A stretch of DNA of 64,000 nucleotides, from contig NZ_JAUSUM010000001.1 in assembly GCF_030813635.1 (NCBI RefSeq), forward strand, positions 1,135,246-1,199,245, in the 5' to 3' direction. How positions within the stretch are numbered: the stretch's first letter is position 1; each line of letters starts with the position of its first letter. A program made the position numbers and the translations under genes. Below are positions 26,233 through 35,152 of this stretch, in pieces. Source of the stretch: Salibacterium salarium (GTDB lineage Bacteria; Bacillota; Bacilli; Bacillales; Marinococcaceae). The notes under the pieces are model-generated. The model did no database searches, was not told the DNA's origin, and was given only the letters and a program-made list of their open reading frames with translations.

Positions 26233-26753
26233 TTCGTTTTGGACTCCCTTTGTTAGTGTTTGCCTTATTTCTGATAGAAGGAACGCTATTTCAAATTTTT
26301 GTTCCTCCTTCGTTTGAACGTGAGATTGTGCTCGTTCCCCGGTTAACATTAATAGCTATCGTCATGATTTCTATCTTCCGCGGAGCTGGTCTTGGAATGC
26401 TCTATGGCGTCGTAGTTGGTTTATTTTATGACTTTGTATATACTGATTTAATTGGTGTATATATGTTCAGCTTAGGTTTTGTAGCATATATTAGTTCATT
26501 CACCTTCACAGCAGTACGAACGAGCTATTGGTGGCAGTTCCTTATTACTCTTGGAGCTCTGTTTGTACTAGAATGGATGACGTATGGATTGCATTATGTC
26601 ATAGGCAATACTGATATTATATTTGAAGAATTTTTTATGACAAGAATGCTTCCATCATGGATGTTGAACGGTTTAGTTGCACTATTATTGCTTTATCCTT
26701 TTCAACAATTTTTTCATAAATTAAAAGAATTGGAAGAGTTACAGCAACGATAA
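26229..26753 (+). CDS. mreD: Rod-shape-determining membrane protein MreD
   Basis: A 174-residue, very hydrophobic protein with about five membrane spans, beginning MIRFGLPLLVFALFLIEGTL, with the typical internal stretch GAGLGMLYGVVVGLFYDF and a last span LNGLVALLLLYPF. Length and place after mreC identify MreD, which modulates the MreC-PBP interaction. ATG 26229 overlaps the mreC stop, so translation is coupled. Confidence 0.92.
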   Translation: MIRFGLPLLVFALFLIEGTLFQIFVPPSFEREIVLVPRLTLIAIVMISIFRGAGLGMLYGVVVGLFYDFVYTDLIGVYMFSLGFVAYISSFTFTAVRTSYWWQFLITLGALFVLEWMTYGLHYVIGNTDIIFEEFFMTRMLPSWMLNGLVALLLLYPFQQFFHKLKELEELQQR

Positions 26754-26873
26754 ACTTTCATTTCTTTCAAGAGTTTTACGATAATAGCAGGATTTCATGA
26801 AGAAAATGTGGAAGTTAATGAAATCCGCTCGACAAATTAAAAGATAATGGCTCAAGTTTCAGAGGTGAAGCAG

Positions 26874-27554
26874 ATGAAGACAGGATCCTCGAAAAACCTG
26901 GTTACGATAAAAGGCACAAAAGAAGGTCTGACGATTATACTTGATGACCAGTGTTCATTTGATGATTTGAAAGTAGAATTGAAAGATAAAATGGCTAGAG
27001 ACAAACAGGTGTTTAGTAGTGGACCTGAAGTTGAAGTCCTAGTGGACGCAGGCTATCGATATGTAAATGAAGAGCATGAAAAAGTAATAACGGACCTTTT
27101 GGAAGAGGCGCAGGCAATAAAAGTAAAAGAGTTTCATTCCGAAGTGATTACAAAAGAGGAAGCCAAACGGCAACGTGAAGAAGATGCTTTGACCGCTGTT
27201 ACCCAAATTATTCGTTCGGGGCAAGTCGTCAGTGTTCGAGGTGATATCCTTTTACTAGGAGATGTAAACCCGGGAGGAGCAATAGAAGCGACGGGGAATG
27301 TATATATTTTGGGAACTCTGAAAGGAACCGCTCGTGCTGGCTTAGAAGGTAATCTTCAGACGGTAGTAAGTGCCTCCGTCATGGAACCTAACCAAATATC
27401 TATTTCAGATGTTTTGTTTTATGCGCCAGACCGTTATGAAAAAAAACAAAGCGGCCCGTTGTTTGACGAACCTGTTTATGCTTACATAGCAACTCCGGAG
27501 AAAGAAATTTCATTTGAAAAAACCAGACTTTTAAACCAGTTCAAAACAGAATAA
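26874..27554 (+). CDS. minC: Septum site-determining protein MinC
   Basis: A 226-residue MinC. The N-terminal FtsZ-antagonist domain (LVTIKGTKEGLTIILDD...) covers residues 1-100. The C-terminal beta-helix covers residues 105-210 with the signature SGQVVSVRGDILLLGDVNPGG and GNVYILGTLKGTARAG, which binds MinD and blocks lateral FtsZ contacts. ATG 26874 is used, with AGAGGTGA five bases upstream; an in-frame ATG at 26847 has none. minD follows 38 bases later. Confidence 0.94.
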   Translation: MKTGSSKNLVTIKGTKEGLTIILDDQCSFDDLKVELKDKMARDKQVFSSGPEVEVLVDAGYRYVNEEHEKVITDLLEEAQAIKVKEFHSEVITKEEAKRQREEDALTAVTQIIRSGQVVSVRGDILLLGDVNPGGAIEATGNVYILGTLKGTARAGLEGNLQTVVSASVMEPNQISISDVLFYAPDRYEKKQSGPLFDEPVYAYIATPEKEISFEKTRLLNQFKTE

Positions 27555-27592
27555 TAGCCATTATTCGTTAATGTCTGGAAGGAGGAATTGCA

Positions 27593-28390
27593 GTGGGAGA
27601 GGCTATTGTTATAACATCCGGTAAGGGTGGTGTGGGTAAGACGACCACTTCCGCGAATATCGGCACTGCCCTGGCCCTCCAGGGGAAAAATATCTGTCTC
27701 GTTGATACAGATATCGGATTGCGTAATTTAGACGTAGTGATGGGACTTGAAAACAGGATAATATATGATTTGGTGGATGCAGCCGAAGGAAGATGCAGGG
27801 TGCAGCAAGCACTTATTAAAGATAAACGATTTGATTGTCTGCATTTACTGCCGGCGGCCCAAACAAAAGACAAATCCGCATTGAACCCTGAGCAAATGAA
27901 GCAAGTTGTAGAAGAGTTAAAGCCGGACTATGACTATATTATTATTGATTGCCCGGCCGGAATCGAGCAAGGATATAAAAACGCTGTATCCGGTGCTGAT
28001 CAGGCTGTTGTTGTAACAACACCTGACACATCGGCAGTGAGGGATGCTGATAGAATTGTCGGTTTACTCGAGCAGGAAGAACTAGCAGCACCTAAACTAG
28101 TAATTAACCGCGTGCGTAGCCATCTTTCGAATTATGGAGATACATTGGATGTCGATGATGTCGTATCAACGCTTGCGATTGATCTTCTAGGTATGATTGT
28201 AGATGATGAAGAGGTGTTGAAAGCAGCACACAAGGGGGAGCCGATTGCGATGAACCCAAACAGTCGCGCTTCTATTGGATATCGCAATATTGCACGACGT
28301 ATTCTCGGCGAATCAGTACCTCTTATGTCGATTGAAGGGAAAAAGGGATTTTTTGCAAAAATGAAAAGCATGTTAGGATTAAAAGCATAA
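27593..28390 (+). CDS. minD: Septum site-determining ATPase MinD
   Basis: A 265-residue ParA/MinD ATPase. The deviant Walker A is TSGKGGVGKTTTSAN (residues ~8-22), switch I and II contain DTDIGLRNLD and IIIDCPAGIE, and the C-terminal amphipathic membrane-targeting helix is FFAKMKSMLGL. GTG start 27593 follows AAGGAGGAA. MinD places MinC at the membrane, through DivIVA/MinJ in Bacillus, to forbid polar division. A strong terminator follows, ending the mreBCD-minCD unit. Confidence 0.96.
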   Translation: MGEAIVITSGKGGVGKTTTSANIGTALALQGKNICLVDTDIGLRNLDVVMGLENRIIYDLVDAAEGRCRVQQALIKDKRFDCLHLLPAAQTKDKSALNPEQMKQVVEELKPDYDYIIIDCPAGIEQGYKNAVSGADQAVVVTTPDTSAVRDADRIVGLLEQEELAAPKLVINRVRSHLSNYGDTLDVDDVVSTLAIDLLGMIVDDEEVLKAAHKGEPIAMNPNSRASIGYRNIARRILGESVPLMSIEGKKGFFAKMKSMLGLKA

Positions 28391-28398
28391 TCTATCGT

Positions 28399-28434
28399 AA
28401 ACCTGCCTCCTGATCAATCAGAAGGCAGGTTTTG
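28399..28434 (+). terminator. Intrinsic terminator after minD
   Basis: AAACCTGCCT and AGGCAGGTTT pair around a 13-16 base loop and are followed by TTTG. Confidence 0.8.
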
Positions 28435-28685
28435 TATATGTCCCGTCTAAAAAACACATGTTTTTAGTTGTCTGAAAAAAAGATTCTGAAATTTACTTTT
28501 TTGTAATGGATATGATATATTTTCAGTAGAATAATCGTTCTTCATTTAACCACCTTTCTAAAAGCTAAAGGAAAGTCTGACCCATGTTGCATGATCCCCT
28601 TCCTATTTTTCTGTCTCATGTCTAAAAACAGAGAGAAATCCTCATAATGAGAGTAAAACAAGTGAATGAAAGGAGGGAAACTAAG

Positions 28686-28853
28686 ATGTCGATGGAATAT
28701 GACTATTTATCGACGGAAGAAAAAGAAAAAATCGATGAGTTGGAAGATAAAGTGCAGCATGCAGAAGATGATAAAGCGTTGAAACGGTATACGACACAAA
28801 TAACACTAATATATGAAAAAGCGAGAGTGCGACACGATACAAGCCGGTCGTAG
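28686..28853 (+). CDS. Small acidic/basic helical protein of unknown function (55 aa)
   Basis: Fifty-five residues from ATG 28686 with AGGAGGG eight bases upstream. Entirely helical and charged: STEEKEKIDELEDKVQHAED, then KALKRYTTQITLIYEKARV and a short polar tail. No membrane span, cysteine or known domain. It stands alone between the minD terminator and the bidirectional terminator of the ars cluster. The ribosome site and codon pattern argue that it is real; I do not recognise it. Confidence 0.55.
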   Translation: MSMEYDYLSTEEKEKIDELEDKVQHAEDDKALKRYTTQITLIYEKARVRHDTSRS

Positions 28854-28906
28854 GTGGAACATTGACGGGGAATATCACAGGCTTTTACGGGTCACTTAAG
28901 GGAATA

Positions 28907-28980
28907 AGAAAGAGCCGCCGATTAAAGAAATGAGGTTTAATAATGATTAGCCCATTTACAATATCGACGGCTTTTTCTTT
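28907..28980. terminator. Bidirectional terminator between the 55-aa gene and arsA
   Basis: AGAAAGAGCCGCCGAT and ATCGACGGCTTTTTCTTT pair with one mismatch around a roughly 40-base AT-rich loop; a T run is present on both strands. Confidence 0.6.
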
Positions 28981-28985
28981 TGTAT

Positions 28986-30722
28986 TCAAATCATTAAGTG
29001 ACGGGCTTGGTACGGTACAAGACAAGTTCGTTCGGGATGAGTGTTTGTTATTGTATTTATCCATTTTGCTTCCTGAATCGCCCGCCCTGATAGAACGGGA
29101 TCTGTTGTGGAGGTGGCAAGAAAACTGTGGTTAATTAACCACCAAGTTGGTTTAATATCGGCTCGTATGAGATCTTCTTCTAAACGATTAGCTTCTAATA
29201 CAGGTGTTGCTTCTGGTAAAGAAACTACGACAACAGCTGTTTCATTAGGATCACGCAATCGGGGAAGCAGCTCTTTTACTTCTGCTGGTATGTCGCCGTT
29301 AGAACGCAGAACTTCCTGGTGATAAGATTCAGCCGCATCAAGCAAAAGCAAAGTGTGGCCGGTTGGAGCGGTGTCTAGGACGACAAATTCTTCGTTGGCA
29401 CGAGCAGCGGTTTTGGCAAATGCATGAAATACGGCTATTTCTTCAGTACAAGGTGAATCAAGGTCTTCTTTTATATAATCCAGACTGTCTTTGTCCAAGT
29501 CAGCGCTTACTCGCGACAAAATGGCTTGCTTGTATGCTTCTGTTTCTTCTTTCGGATCAATTCGGTTTACGGTCATGGCCTTCGGAATTGTTTGATCTAC
29601 CAAAGCTAAACGCAAGTGATTAGCGGGATCCGTTGTTGTTAAATGAACGGAATATCCTCTTTTAGCAAGATCTAGTGCAAGTGATGCAGCTGTCGTTGTT
29701 TTTCCGACTCCTCCTTTCCCCATTGTCATAATAAGCCTTGTATTGTTTTGGATAACCTCATCAACAATTTCATTTGTTCCTGGTAAGTGTGGAGCAGGAC
29801 ATGTTTCGACTTTCTCATTGATTACATTTTCTGCAAAAATGGTTCGGAGTCCACGTTCTCCTTCTATATTTTCTGCAAACAGAGGAACTTGATATTGCGG
29901 TAATAACCGAAGCGCTGAAGGAAGCTGTTGAAGTACTTGGTTTTGGTTATATATAAAACCGGACGCAATGAGATCATCACTTGCATCAAAAGGGTGAATA
30001 CCATTGATGACAAGATACTGATTTTTAATACCTAGCTCATGTAATTCAGTACTAGCACGGTTAGCCTCAAACATAGAGGCCTCTTCTGGTCTGCTAACAA
30101 GAAAAAGAGAGGTTTGTTTCTCGTCAGCTAGAGTAGTTGTTGTTTGATTGTAGAGCGACTGCTTTTCTTTTAAACCAGATACAGGTCCCAGACAAGACGC
30201 TCCGTGTGTACTCGTTTCAAGAAAGTCGCTCCAGGCTGTTGGAAGCTGTAACAATCGCAGTGTATGACCGGTTGGAGCAGTGTCAAACACAATATAATCA
30301 AATGTTTGATTTGATTCAGTGTCTGCAAGAAGGGTCGTAAACTCATCGAAAGCGGCAATTTCGACCGTGCATGCTCCTGAAAGCTGTTCTTCCATATTTT
30401 TAATAGCAACGTCAGGCAATTTCCCTCGATAAGGCCCTACCATTTTTTCACGATATGTACTAGCAGCATCTTCTGGATTAATATTTAAGGCATGTAATCC
30501 ATGTATACTAGGAATAGCTGTTTGTTGATTAGAAAGATTTGTGTCAAAAATATCTTGTAAATTCGAAGCTGGATCAGTACTAACTAGTAATACCTGATAT
30601 CCTTTATCAGCCAGTCCGACAGCAGAAGCAGCAGCAATCGAGGTCTTACCTACTCCTCCTTTACCAGTGAAAAATAAATGTTTTGTCTGAGGGAGTTGAT
30701 CCGGATGAAAACGCATGGTCAT
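28986..30722 (-). CDS. arsA: Arsenical pump-driving ATPase ArsA
   Basis: A 578-residue protein of two tandem homologous ATPase halves (A1, A2). Each has a P-loop: FFTGKGGVGKTSIAAASAVG near residue 18 and MTMGKGGVGKTTTAASLAL near residue 335. Each has the DTAPTGHTL signature, and conserved cysteines lie in SGACTVEIAAF, HGASCLGPV and SPCTEEIAVF, matching the three metalloid-binding Cys of the plasmid R773 ArsA. It binds As(III)/Sb(III) and energises ArsB. The gene follows arsD by eight bases in a leftward unit divergent from arsR-arsB-arsC. Confidence 0.95.
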   Translation of the reverse strand: MTMRFHPDQLPQTKHLFFTGKGGVGKTSIAAASAVGLADKGYQVLLVSTDPASNLQDIFDTNLSNQQTAIPSIHGLHALNINPEDAASTYREKMVGPYRGKLPDVAIKNMEEQLSGACTVEIAAFDEFTTLLADTESNQTFDYIVFDTAPTGHTLRLLQLPTAWSDFLETSTHGASCLGPVSGLKEKQSLYNQTTTTLADEKQTSLFLVSRPEEASMFEANRASTELHELGIKNQYLVINGIHPFDASDDLIASGFIYNQNQVLQQLPSALRLLPQYQVPLFAENIEGERGLRTIFAENVINEKVETCPAPHLPGTNEIVDEVIQNNTRLIMTMGKGGVGKTTTAASLALDLAKRGYSVHLTTTDPANHLRLALVDQTIPKAMTVNRIDPKEETEAYKQAILSRVSADLDKDSLDYIKEDLDSPCTEEIAVFHAFAKTAARANEEFVVLDTAPTGHTLLLLDAAESYHQEVLRSNGDIPAEVKELLPRLRDPNETAVVVVSLPEATPVLEANRLEEDLIRADIKPTWWLINHSFLATSTTDPVLSGRAIQEAKWINTITNTHPERTCLVPYQARHLMI

Positions 30723-30730
30723 TAGCTCCT

Positions 30731-31087
30731 TTACTTAATCGAAATGTCTATGCGGGCGGGAGAGGCTCTGTTTTCCAATAGGTCACGATTTAACCCAAAC
30801 CACTCACACAACTCTTGACGGGAAGGGTAAGCATTCGTTTTAACGACTATTCCGTTGAGCACAGATACTGGTAAGATATCTGTTCCTTCTTTTTCCATCA
30901 ATTCACCAATTTCAGCCTGTTGAACAAAAGGTTCAGGTTCCTGAGCAAGATTGTAACGCTGAATGTCTTGATTATTTTGCTGCAATATGTGTATATCAGT
31001 GGCGATACGTGCCAATTCCGGATCTACGTCTGGACCACATACACCAGTAGAACAGCAGAGAGCAGGGTCATAAATCTCTAATTTCAT
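30731..31087 (-). CDS. arsD: Arsenic metallochaperone ArsD
   Basis: A 118-residue protein with a thioredoxin-like fold. The diagnostic cysteines are at positions 11, 12 and 17 (ALCCSTGVCGPDVD), equivalent to Cys12/13/18 of R773 ArsD, which pass As(III) to ArsA. It is first in the leftward arsD-arsA unit and transcribed away from arsR across a shared 118-base control region. Confidence 0.94.
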   Translation of the reverse strand: MKLEIYDPALCCSTGVCGPDVDPELARIATDIHILQQNNQDIQRYNLAQEPEPFVQQAEIGELMEKEGTDILPVSVLNGIVVKTNAYPSRQELCEWFGLNRDLLENRASPARIDISIK

Positions 31088-31126
31088 CTTCTAAGACTTC
31101 CTTTCTAAAAATAATATATTAATTTA

Positions 31127-31157
31127 TTGACATATAATCATTTACTTATATTATAAT
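31127..31157. promoter_or_regulatory. Divergent ars promoter/operator region
   Basis: On the plus strand TTGACA (31127-31132) is followed by TATTAT/TATAAT at 31149-31157 (16-19 base spacing), reading into arsR. The surrounding 31090-31180 region is nearly all A/T and contains overlapping short dyads such as ATAAT...ATTAT, the expected kind of ArsR operator. arsD is read from the other strand of the same region. Confidence 0.5.
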
Positions 31158-31205
31158 AAATTATAGTTAAACATTTTTCAAGAGAGGAAAAGAAAGGAGG
31201 ATTCG

Positions 31206-31565
31206 ATGAAAACGATGGAGGAAATACCGATCGAAAAGGCGGCACCGATATTAAAATTGCTCGGCGATAAAACGAGATTGACGATGACAGCATTGCTCAT
31301 GGAAGGCGAATGTTGCGTATGCGAGTTCACGGAAATTTTTGAAATGTCCCAGCCATCCATAAGTCAGCATTTGCGTAAGTTACGTGATGCTGGTGTGGTG
31401 TTAGAAGAAAGACGGGGACAGTGGGTTTTTTACTCGCTGAATATTGAAAATGAACTTTATTCACTAGTGGAAAGCTTAGTAGAACAGCTGCCATCTCAAA
31501 AAGGAAAACTGGATTCGCTAGAAGAAAATGGTAGTAGAGTTGTTTGGTGTGATATTCAACGATAA
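31206..31565 (+). CDS. arsR: ArsR-family arsenic-responsive repressor
   Basis: A 119-residue winged helix protein. The metal site is in the alpha-3 helix (GECCVCEFTEIF, the counterpart of ELCVCDL), followed by the recognition helix MSQPSISQHLRKLRDAG and the wing VLEERRGQWVFYSL. It represses the ars genes until As(III) or Sb(III) binds the cysteines. It starts the rightward arsR-arsB-arsC operon. Confidence 0.93.
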   Translation: MKTMEEIPIEKAAPILKLLGDKTRLTMTALLMEGECCVCEFTEIFEMSQPSISQHLRKLRDAGVVLEERRGQWVFYSLNIENELYSLVESLVEQLPSQKGKLDSLEENGSRVVWCDIQR

Positions 31566-31579
31566 GGAGTTAAAGATTA

Positions 31580-32911
31580 ATGAATGAAGTAGTGATAGCG
31601 GTACTTATATTTATCGCAACTCTCGTGTTGGTTATTTGGCAACCAAGAGGACTGTCGATTGGCTGGTCGGCTATTTTTGGTGCTGTTCTTGCTCTACTTG
31701 CGGGAGTTGTTTCATTTCAGGACGTCGGTGATGTGACGGATATTGTTTGGAACGCTACATTGACGTTTGTTGCCATTATTATCATTTCGTTAATACTAGA
31801 TGAAATTGGATTTTTTGAGTGGGCGGCGCTGCATATGGCTCGTATGGCTAACGGAAATGGTTTGAAAATGTTTATTTACGTTTCTATTTTAGGCGCAGTT
31901 GTTGCGGCACTGTTTGCTAATGATGGAGCAGCGCTTATTTTAACACCGATTGTTTTGGCTATGGTGCGGGCTCTTCGATTTGAAGAAGCTATGGTATTAC
32001 CTTTTGTGATGGCAAGTGGATTTATCGCTGATACAACAAGCTTGCCCTTGATAGTGAGCAATCTAGTAAACATTGTTTCGGCCGACTATTTTGGAATAGG
32101 ATTTGTAGAATATGCTTCGAGGATGATTATTCCTAACTTATTTGCTCTTATCGCAAGTATTATAGTTTTGTATATTTACTTTCGAAAACAAATACCTAAA
32201 ACGTATAACATGGCGGACTTGCGAGAACCAAAAGAGGCGATTCAGGATAAGAAAATGTTTAAATTATCCTGGTTTGTACTTGGTTTGTTGTTAGTTGGCT
32301 ATTTCGTCAGTGAATTTATTCCTTGGACCAATCCGGTTACTGGAGATACGGAGGCTTTCCCTGTTTCTTTCATTTCTGGTGTCATTGCGATTTTCTTTCT
32401 AATAATGGCCCGAAGAAGTCAAGCAGTTGAGACGTCTTCGGTAATAAAAGGCGCACCTTGGGACATTGTTGTTTTTTCCATCGGTATGTATGTTGTTGTG
32501 TATGGTCTTCGGAATGTTGGTCTGACGGATATATTGGCTTCGGGATTTGAGTCTGCCGCCGATCAAGGGATATTTGCCGGAACGATGGTAACTGGGTTTG
32601 CGGCAGCGTTTTTGTCATCGATTATGAACAATATGCCAACTGTCATGATTAATGCTCTTGCCATTTCTGATACCGATACAATGGGGACACTAAGAGAAGC
32701 AATGATTTATGCAAATGTTATTGGCTCTGATCTTGGTCCGAAAATAACCCCAATTGGTTCTCTTGCAACGTTATTGTGGCTGCATGTGCTGTGGACAAAG
32801 GGTGTCAAAATCAGCTGGGGTTATTATTTTAAAGTCGGGATTGTCATTACAATACCCACGTTATTTATTACATTAGCCGGATTGTATATTTGGCTCTTAA
32901 TTATTGGATAA
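31580..32911 (+). CDS. arsB: Arsenite efflux transporter ArsB
   Basis: A 443-residue protein with about 12 membrane segments. Typical ArsB stretches are [76 protein letters not shown] and [20 protein letters not shown]. It exports arsenite as a secondary carrier, or as the membrane part of an ATP-driven pump when ArsA is present, as it is here. Length agrees with the family (about 430). Confidence 0.95.
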   Translation: MNEVVIAVLIFIATLVLVIWQPRGLSIGWSAIFGAVLALLAGVVSFQDVGDVTDIVWNATLTFVAIIIISLILDEIGFFEWAALHMARMANGNGLKMFIYVSILGAVVAALFANDGAALILTPIVLAMVRALRFEEAMVLPFVMASGFIADTTSLPLIVSNLVNIVSADYFGIGFVEYASRMIIPNLFALIASIIVLYIYFRKQIPKTYNMADLREPKEAIQDKKMFKLSWFVLGLLLVGYFVSEFIPWTNPVTGDTEAFPVSFISGVIAIFFLIMARRSQAVETSSVIKGAPWDIVVFSIGMYVVVYGLRNVGLTDILASGFESAADQGIFAGTMVTGFAAAFLSSIMNNMPTVMINALAISDTDTMGTLREAMIYANVIGSDLGPKITPIGSLATLLWLHVLWTKGVKISWGYYFKVGIVITIPTLFITLAGLYIWLLIIG

Positions 32912-32925
32912 AAGGAGAGCAAACA

Positions 32926-33345
32926 ATGAGTGATAACAAAATAATGTATTTTTTATGCACAGGTAATTCTTGTCGTAGTCAGATGGCTGAAGGCTTTGGG
33001 CGCCATTTTTTAGAAGGTTGGGATGTGTATTCAGCTGGAATTGAAGCGCATGGTGTGAATGATAAAGCAGTAGAGGCAATGAAAGAAGTAGACATTGATA
33101 TTTCAGATCAGTCCTCTAACAAAATCGATATGGAGTTACTTCATAACGCAGACATGGTTGTCACGTTATGTGGTCACGCAGATGACGTGTGCCCAACTAC
33201 TCCACCGCATGTGACAAAAGAACATTGGGGCTTTGATGACCCTGCGCAGGCAGATGGAACAGACGCAGAAAAATGGAGCGTTTTCCAACGTGTACGTGAT
33301 GAAATAGGCGAACGCATTAAACACTTTGCACAAACTACATCATAA
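32926..33345 (+). CDS. arsC: Thioredoxin-coupled arsenate reductase ArsC
   Basis: A 139-residue ArsC of the low-molecular-weight phosphatase fold. The P-loop is [13 protein letters not shown] with catalytic Cys11 and Arg17, and the resolving pair is [10 protein letters not shown] (C-x6-C), as in the pI258 enzyme. It reduces As(V) to As(III), which ArsB exports. ATG 32926 follows AAAGGAGAGC; longer readings begin inside arsB. Confidence 0.95.
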   Translation: MSDNKIMYFLCTGNSCRSQMAEGFGRHFLEGWDVYSAGIEAHGVNDKAVEAMKEVDIDISDQSSNKIDMELLHNADMVVTLCGHADDVCPTTPPHVTKEHWGFDDPAQADGTDAEKWSVFQRVRDEIGERIKHFAQTTS

Positions 33346-33372
33346 ATAACGATAGATCTAACTTCTCAAAAA

Positions 33373-33410
33373 GTTGTCCTCAAAGCATTTTTGCTGAGGA
33401 CAATTTTTTT
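33373..33410 (+). terminator. Intrinsic terminator after arsC
   Basis: TTGTCCTCA and TGAGGACAA form a perfect stem with a 12-base loop, followed by seven T. Confidence 0.85.
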
Positions 33411-33418
33411 ATCTATTC

Positions 33419-33449
33419 GAATAATATCTTTCTTTATGATTCATATAAT
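33419..33449 (+). promoter_or_regulatory. Candidate sigma-E promoter for spoIVFA-spoIVFB
   Basis: GAATAA (33419-33424), then 17 bases, then CATATAAT (33442-33449), similar to the mother-cell sigma-E -10 consensus CATACA-T with an ATA-containing -35. In B. subtilis spoIVFAB is sigma-E-controlled. Inference from a short match. Confidence 0.45.
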
Positions 33450-33504
33450 GACCACAAGGAGACGAATCTAACAAGCTGTTGTTATGGTCATAAAGGGGGA
33501 AGGT

Positions 33505-34296
33505 ATGACGATGGATAAAAACATTCACAAAGTCCGAAAGCAAATCAATAATAAAAGAAAAAAACGAGAGATGAATCGAGAACGGGAGCGTTCCTATGAG
33601 TTTTACCCTCACCACAGCGATGCACCTTATCATGAACCCGAATTTTATAAATGGCAGGAGCGAGAAGAAGGAGAAACGAAATCGGACAAGCGTCACGGTA
33701 TGTGGATATTACAAAGTTTAATAGCGGCGATTGTTTTTTTAGTCGTTGGAATTTTGTTCCAATCGACTCATCCAGCTTTTGAAGGAGCTAAACAATTTGT
33801 TCACACATCTTTTCAGGAAGAGTTTCCATTTGCAACGGCCACAGCATGGTATGAAGAACGATTTGGCAGTCCGCTGGCATTCCTTCCATTTGAAACAGAT
33901 CTACAAGAACCAGTCTCCCAAAGTCCTGATCATTCGCCTACAAATAATGCGGCGGTACCTGTGTCAGGAACAGTAGCAGAAAAATTTTCAGAAAATGGAA
34001 AGGGGGTTGTATTAGAAACAGACAATGATAGTTCTATTGAGGCAGTGAATGGTGGTGTTGTGATGCACACGGGCCCGCATGAGGAATGGGATCTTGCTGT
34101 TGCGATCCAGCATTATGAAGGTGGAGAAGCCTGGTACGGAATGCTTGATAATGTAGAGGTGAAACTATATGATCATGTGTCATCCGGAACAGTGATTGGG
34201 ACTGTTGATGCCGAAGACGGCAGTGGTCGTTTTTCACTAGCTATGAAAGAAAATGAGGAATATATTGACCCGATGGAAGTGATTTCCATTGATTAA
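33505..34296 (+). CDS. spoIVFA: Stage IV sporulation protein SpoIVFA
   Basis: A 263-residue bitopic protein. The N-terminal ~70 residues are cytoplasmic and highly charged (INNKRKKREMNRERERS). A membrane span follows near residue 75-92 (LQSLIAAIVFLVVGILF), then a LytM/M23-like domain at 160-260 (GKGVVLETDNDSSIEAVNGG; GTVIGTVDAEDGSGRFSLAM) without an intact zinc site. SpoIVFA holds SpoIVFB inactive in the outer forespore membrane until the SpoIVB signal arrives. Start ATG 33505 follows GGGGGAAGG; the spoIVFB frame overlaps its end. Confidence 0.88.
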   Translation: MTMDKNIHKVRKQINNKRKKREMNRERERSYEFYPHHSDAPYHEPEFYKWQEREEGETKSDKRHGMWILQSLIAAIVFLVVGILFQSTHPAFEGAKQFVHTSFQEEFPFATATAWYEERFGSPLAFLPFETDLQEPVSQSPDHSPTNNAAVPVSGTVAEKFSENGKGVVLETDNDSSIEAVNGGVVMHTGPHEEWDLAVAIQHYEGGEAWYGMLDNVEVKLYDHVSSGTVIGTVDAEDGSGRFSLAMKENEEYIDPMEVISID

Positions 34297-35134
34297 GCAG
34301 CTTAGCATGATTCGTTTTCATCCACTTTTCTGGGTGATGGCTGGGGCAGCTGTTTTTACCGGTTTTTTCTACGATATCATGCTATTATTCCTAATTATTT
34401 TTTTACATGAACTTGGACATGCTTTTGCTGCGATTCATTTCAAATGGCGAATCAAAAAAATCGAACTGCTCCCATTCGGTGGAATGATGGAAACGGAAGA
34501 GCATGGTAATCGACCGATTTTTGAAGAAATAATTGTTGCGGCAGCTGGTCCAGCTGTTCATGTTCCACTAATAGGTCTTTCTTTCTTATTGCTTCACACA
34601 CCATTTTGGACGACCGCAGATCATACAATGTTTATTTATTATAATATTACACTCCTCTGTTTTAATATTTTACCAGTTTGGCCACTAGATGGCGGCAAGC
34701 TAATGTTTTGTTTGTATATGAGTGTTCTCCCGTATTATTGGGCACAAAAGAAAATGTGGTGGACTTCTTGTTTAGTATTGGGAGGTTTAACGGTATTATT
34801 ATTTTTTTACTATCCTTTGCATTTACAAGGCTGGCTTCTATTATTATTTTTTATCATTATCCATTATACTGAATGGAAGCAGCAGCCTTACAGTTTCTTT
34901 CGATTTTTAATGGGGAAACAGACGTTGGATCACCGTCACCATACACGTTTCACAGATAAGAAAATTTCATGGCATGCCCGACCGGTAGATGCAGCAAAAT
35001 ATATAGGGAAAAACAAGGTTACCTCTTTTTTTATCATTGAAAATGGACAAACATTGCCTGAATCTTATATCCTTGAAGCAATCGTAAAAAAAAGAAGAGG
35101 ACTGATCAAATTCATAGATCTTCTCTCCGAATGA
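34289..35134 (+). CDS. spoIVFB: Pro-sigma-K processing intramembrane metalloprotease SpoIVFB
   Basis: A 281-residue S2P-family protease with about six membrane segments. The zinc motif is FLHELGHAFA (HExxH) near residue 41-50. The third ligand motif is NILPVWPLDGGKLM near residue 125-138. The C-terminal part after residue 210 is a CBS-like domain (MACRPVDA-type segment SWHARPVDAAKYIG). It cleaves pro-sigma-K in the mother cell. TTG 34289 overlaps the spoIVFA stop by eight bases; GGAAGTGA upstream supports it, though ATG 34307 is possible. Confidence 0.93.
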   Translation: MIKQLSMIRFHPLFWVMAGAAVFTGFFYDIMLLFLIIFLHELGHAFAAIHFKWRIKKIELLPFGGMMETEEHGNRPIFEEIIVAAAGPAVHVPLIGLSFLLLHTPFWTTADHTMFIYYNITLLCFNILPVWPLDGGKLMFCLYMSVLPYYWAQKKMWWTSCLVLGGLTVLLFFYYPLHLQGWLLLLFFIIIHYTEWKQQPYSFFRFLMGKQTLDHRHHTRFTDKKISWHARPVDAAKYIGKNKVTSFFIIENGQTLPESYILEAIVKKRRGLIKFIDLLSE

Positions 35135-35152
35135 TAAAGAGGTGCCAAGGGT

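Noticed and set aside
28986..33410. Arsenic cluster as part of a second transposon
   Set aside because: No transposase, integrase or flanking repeats were found; only terminators bound it.
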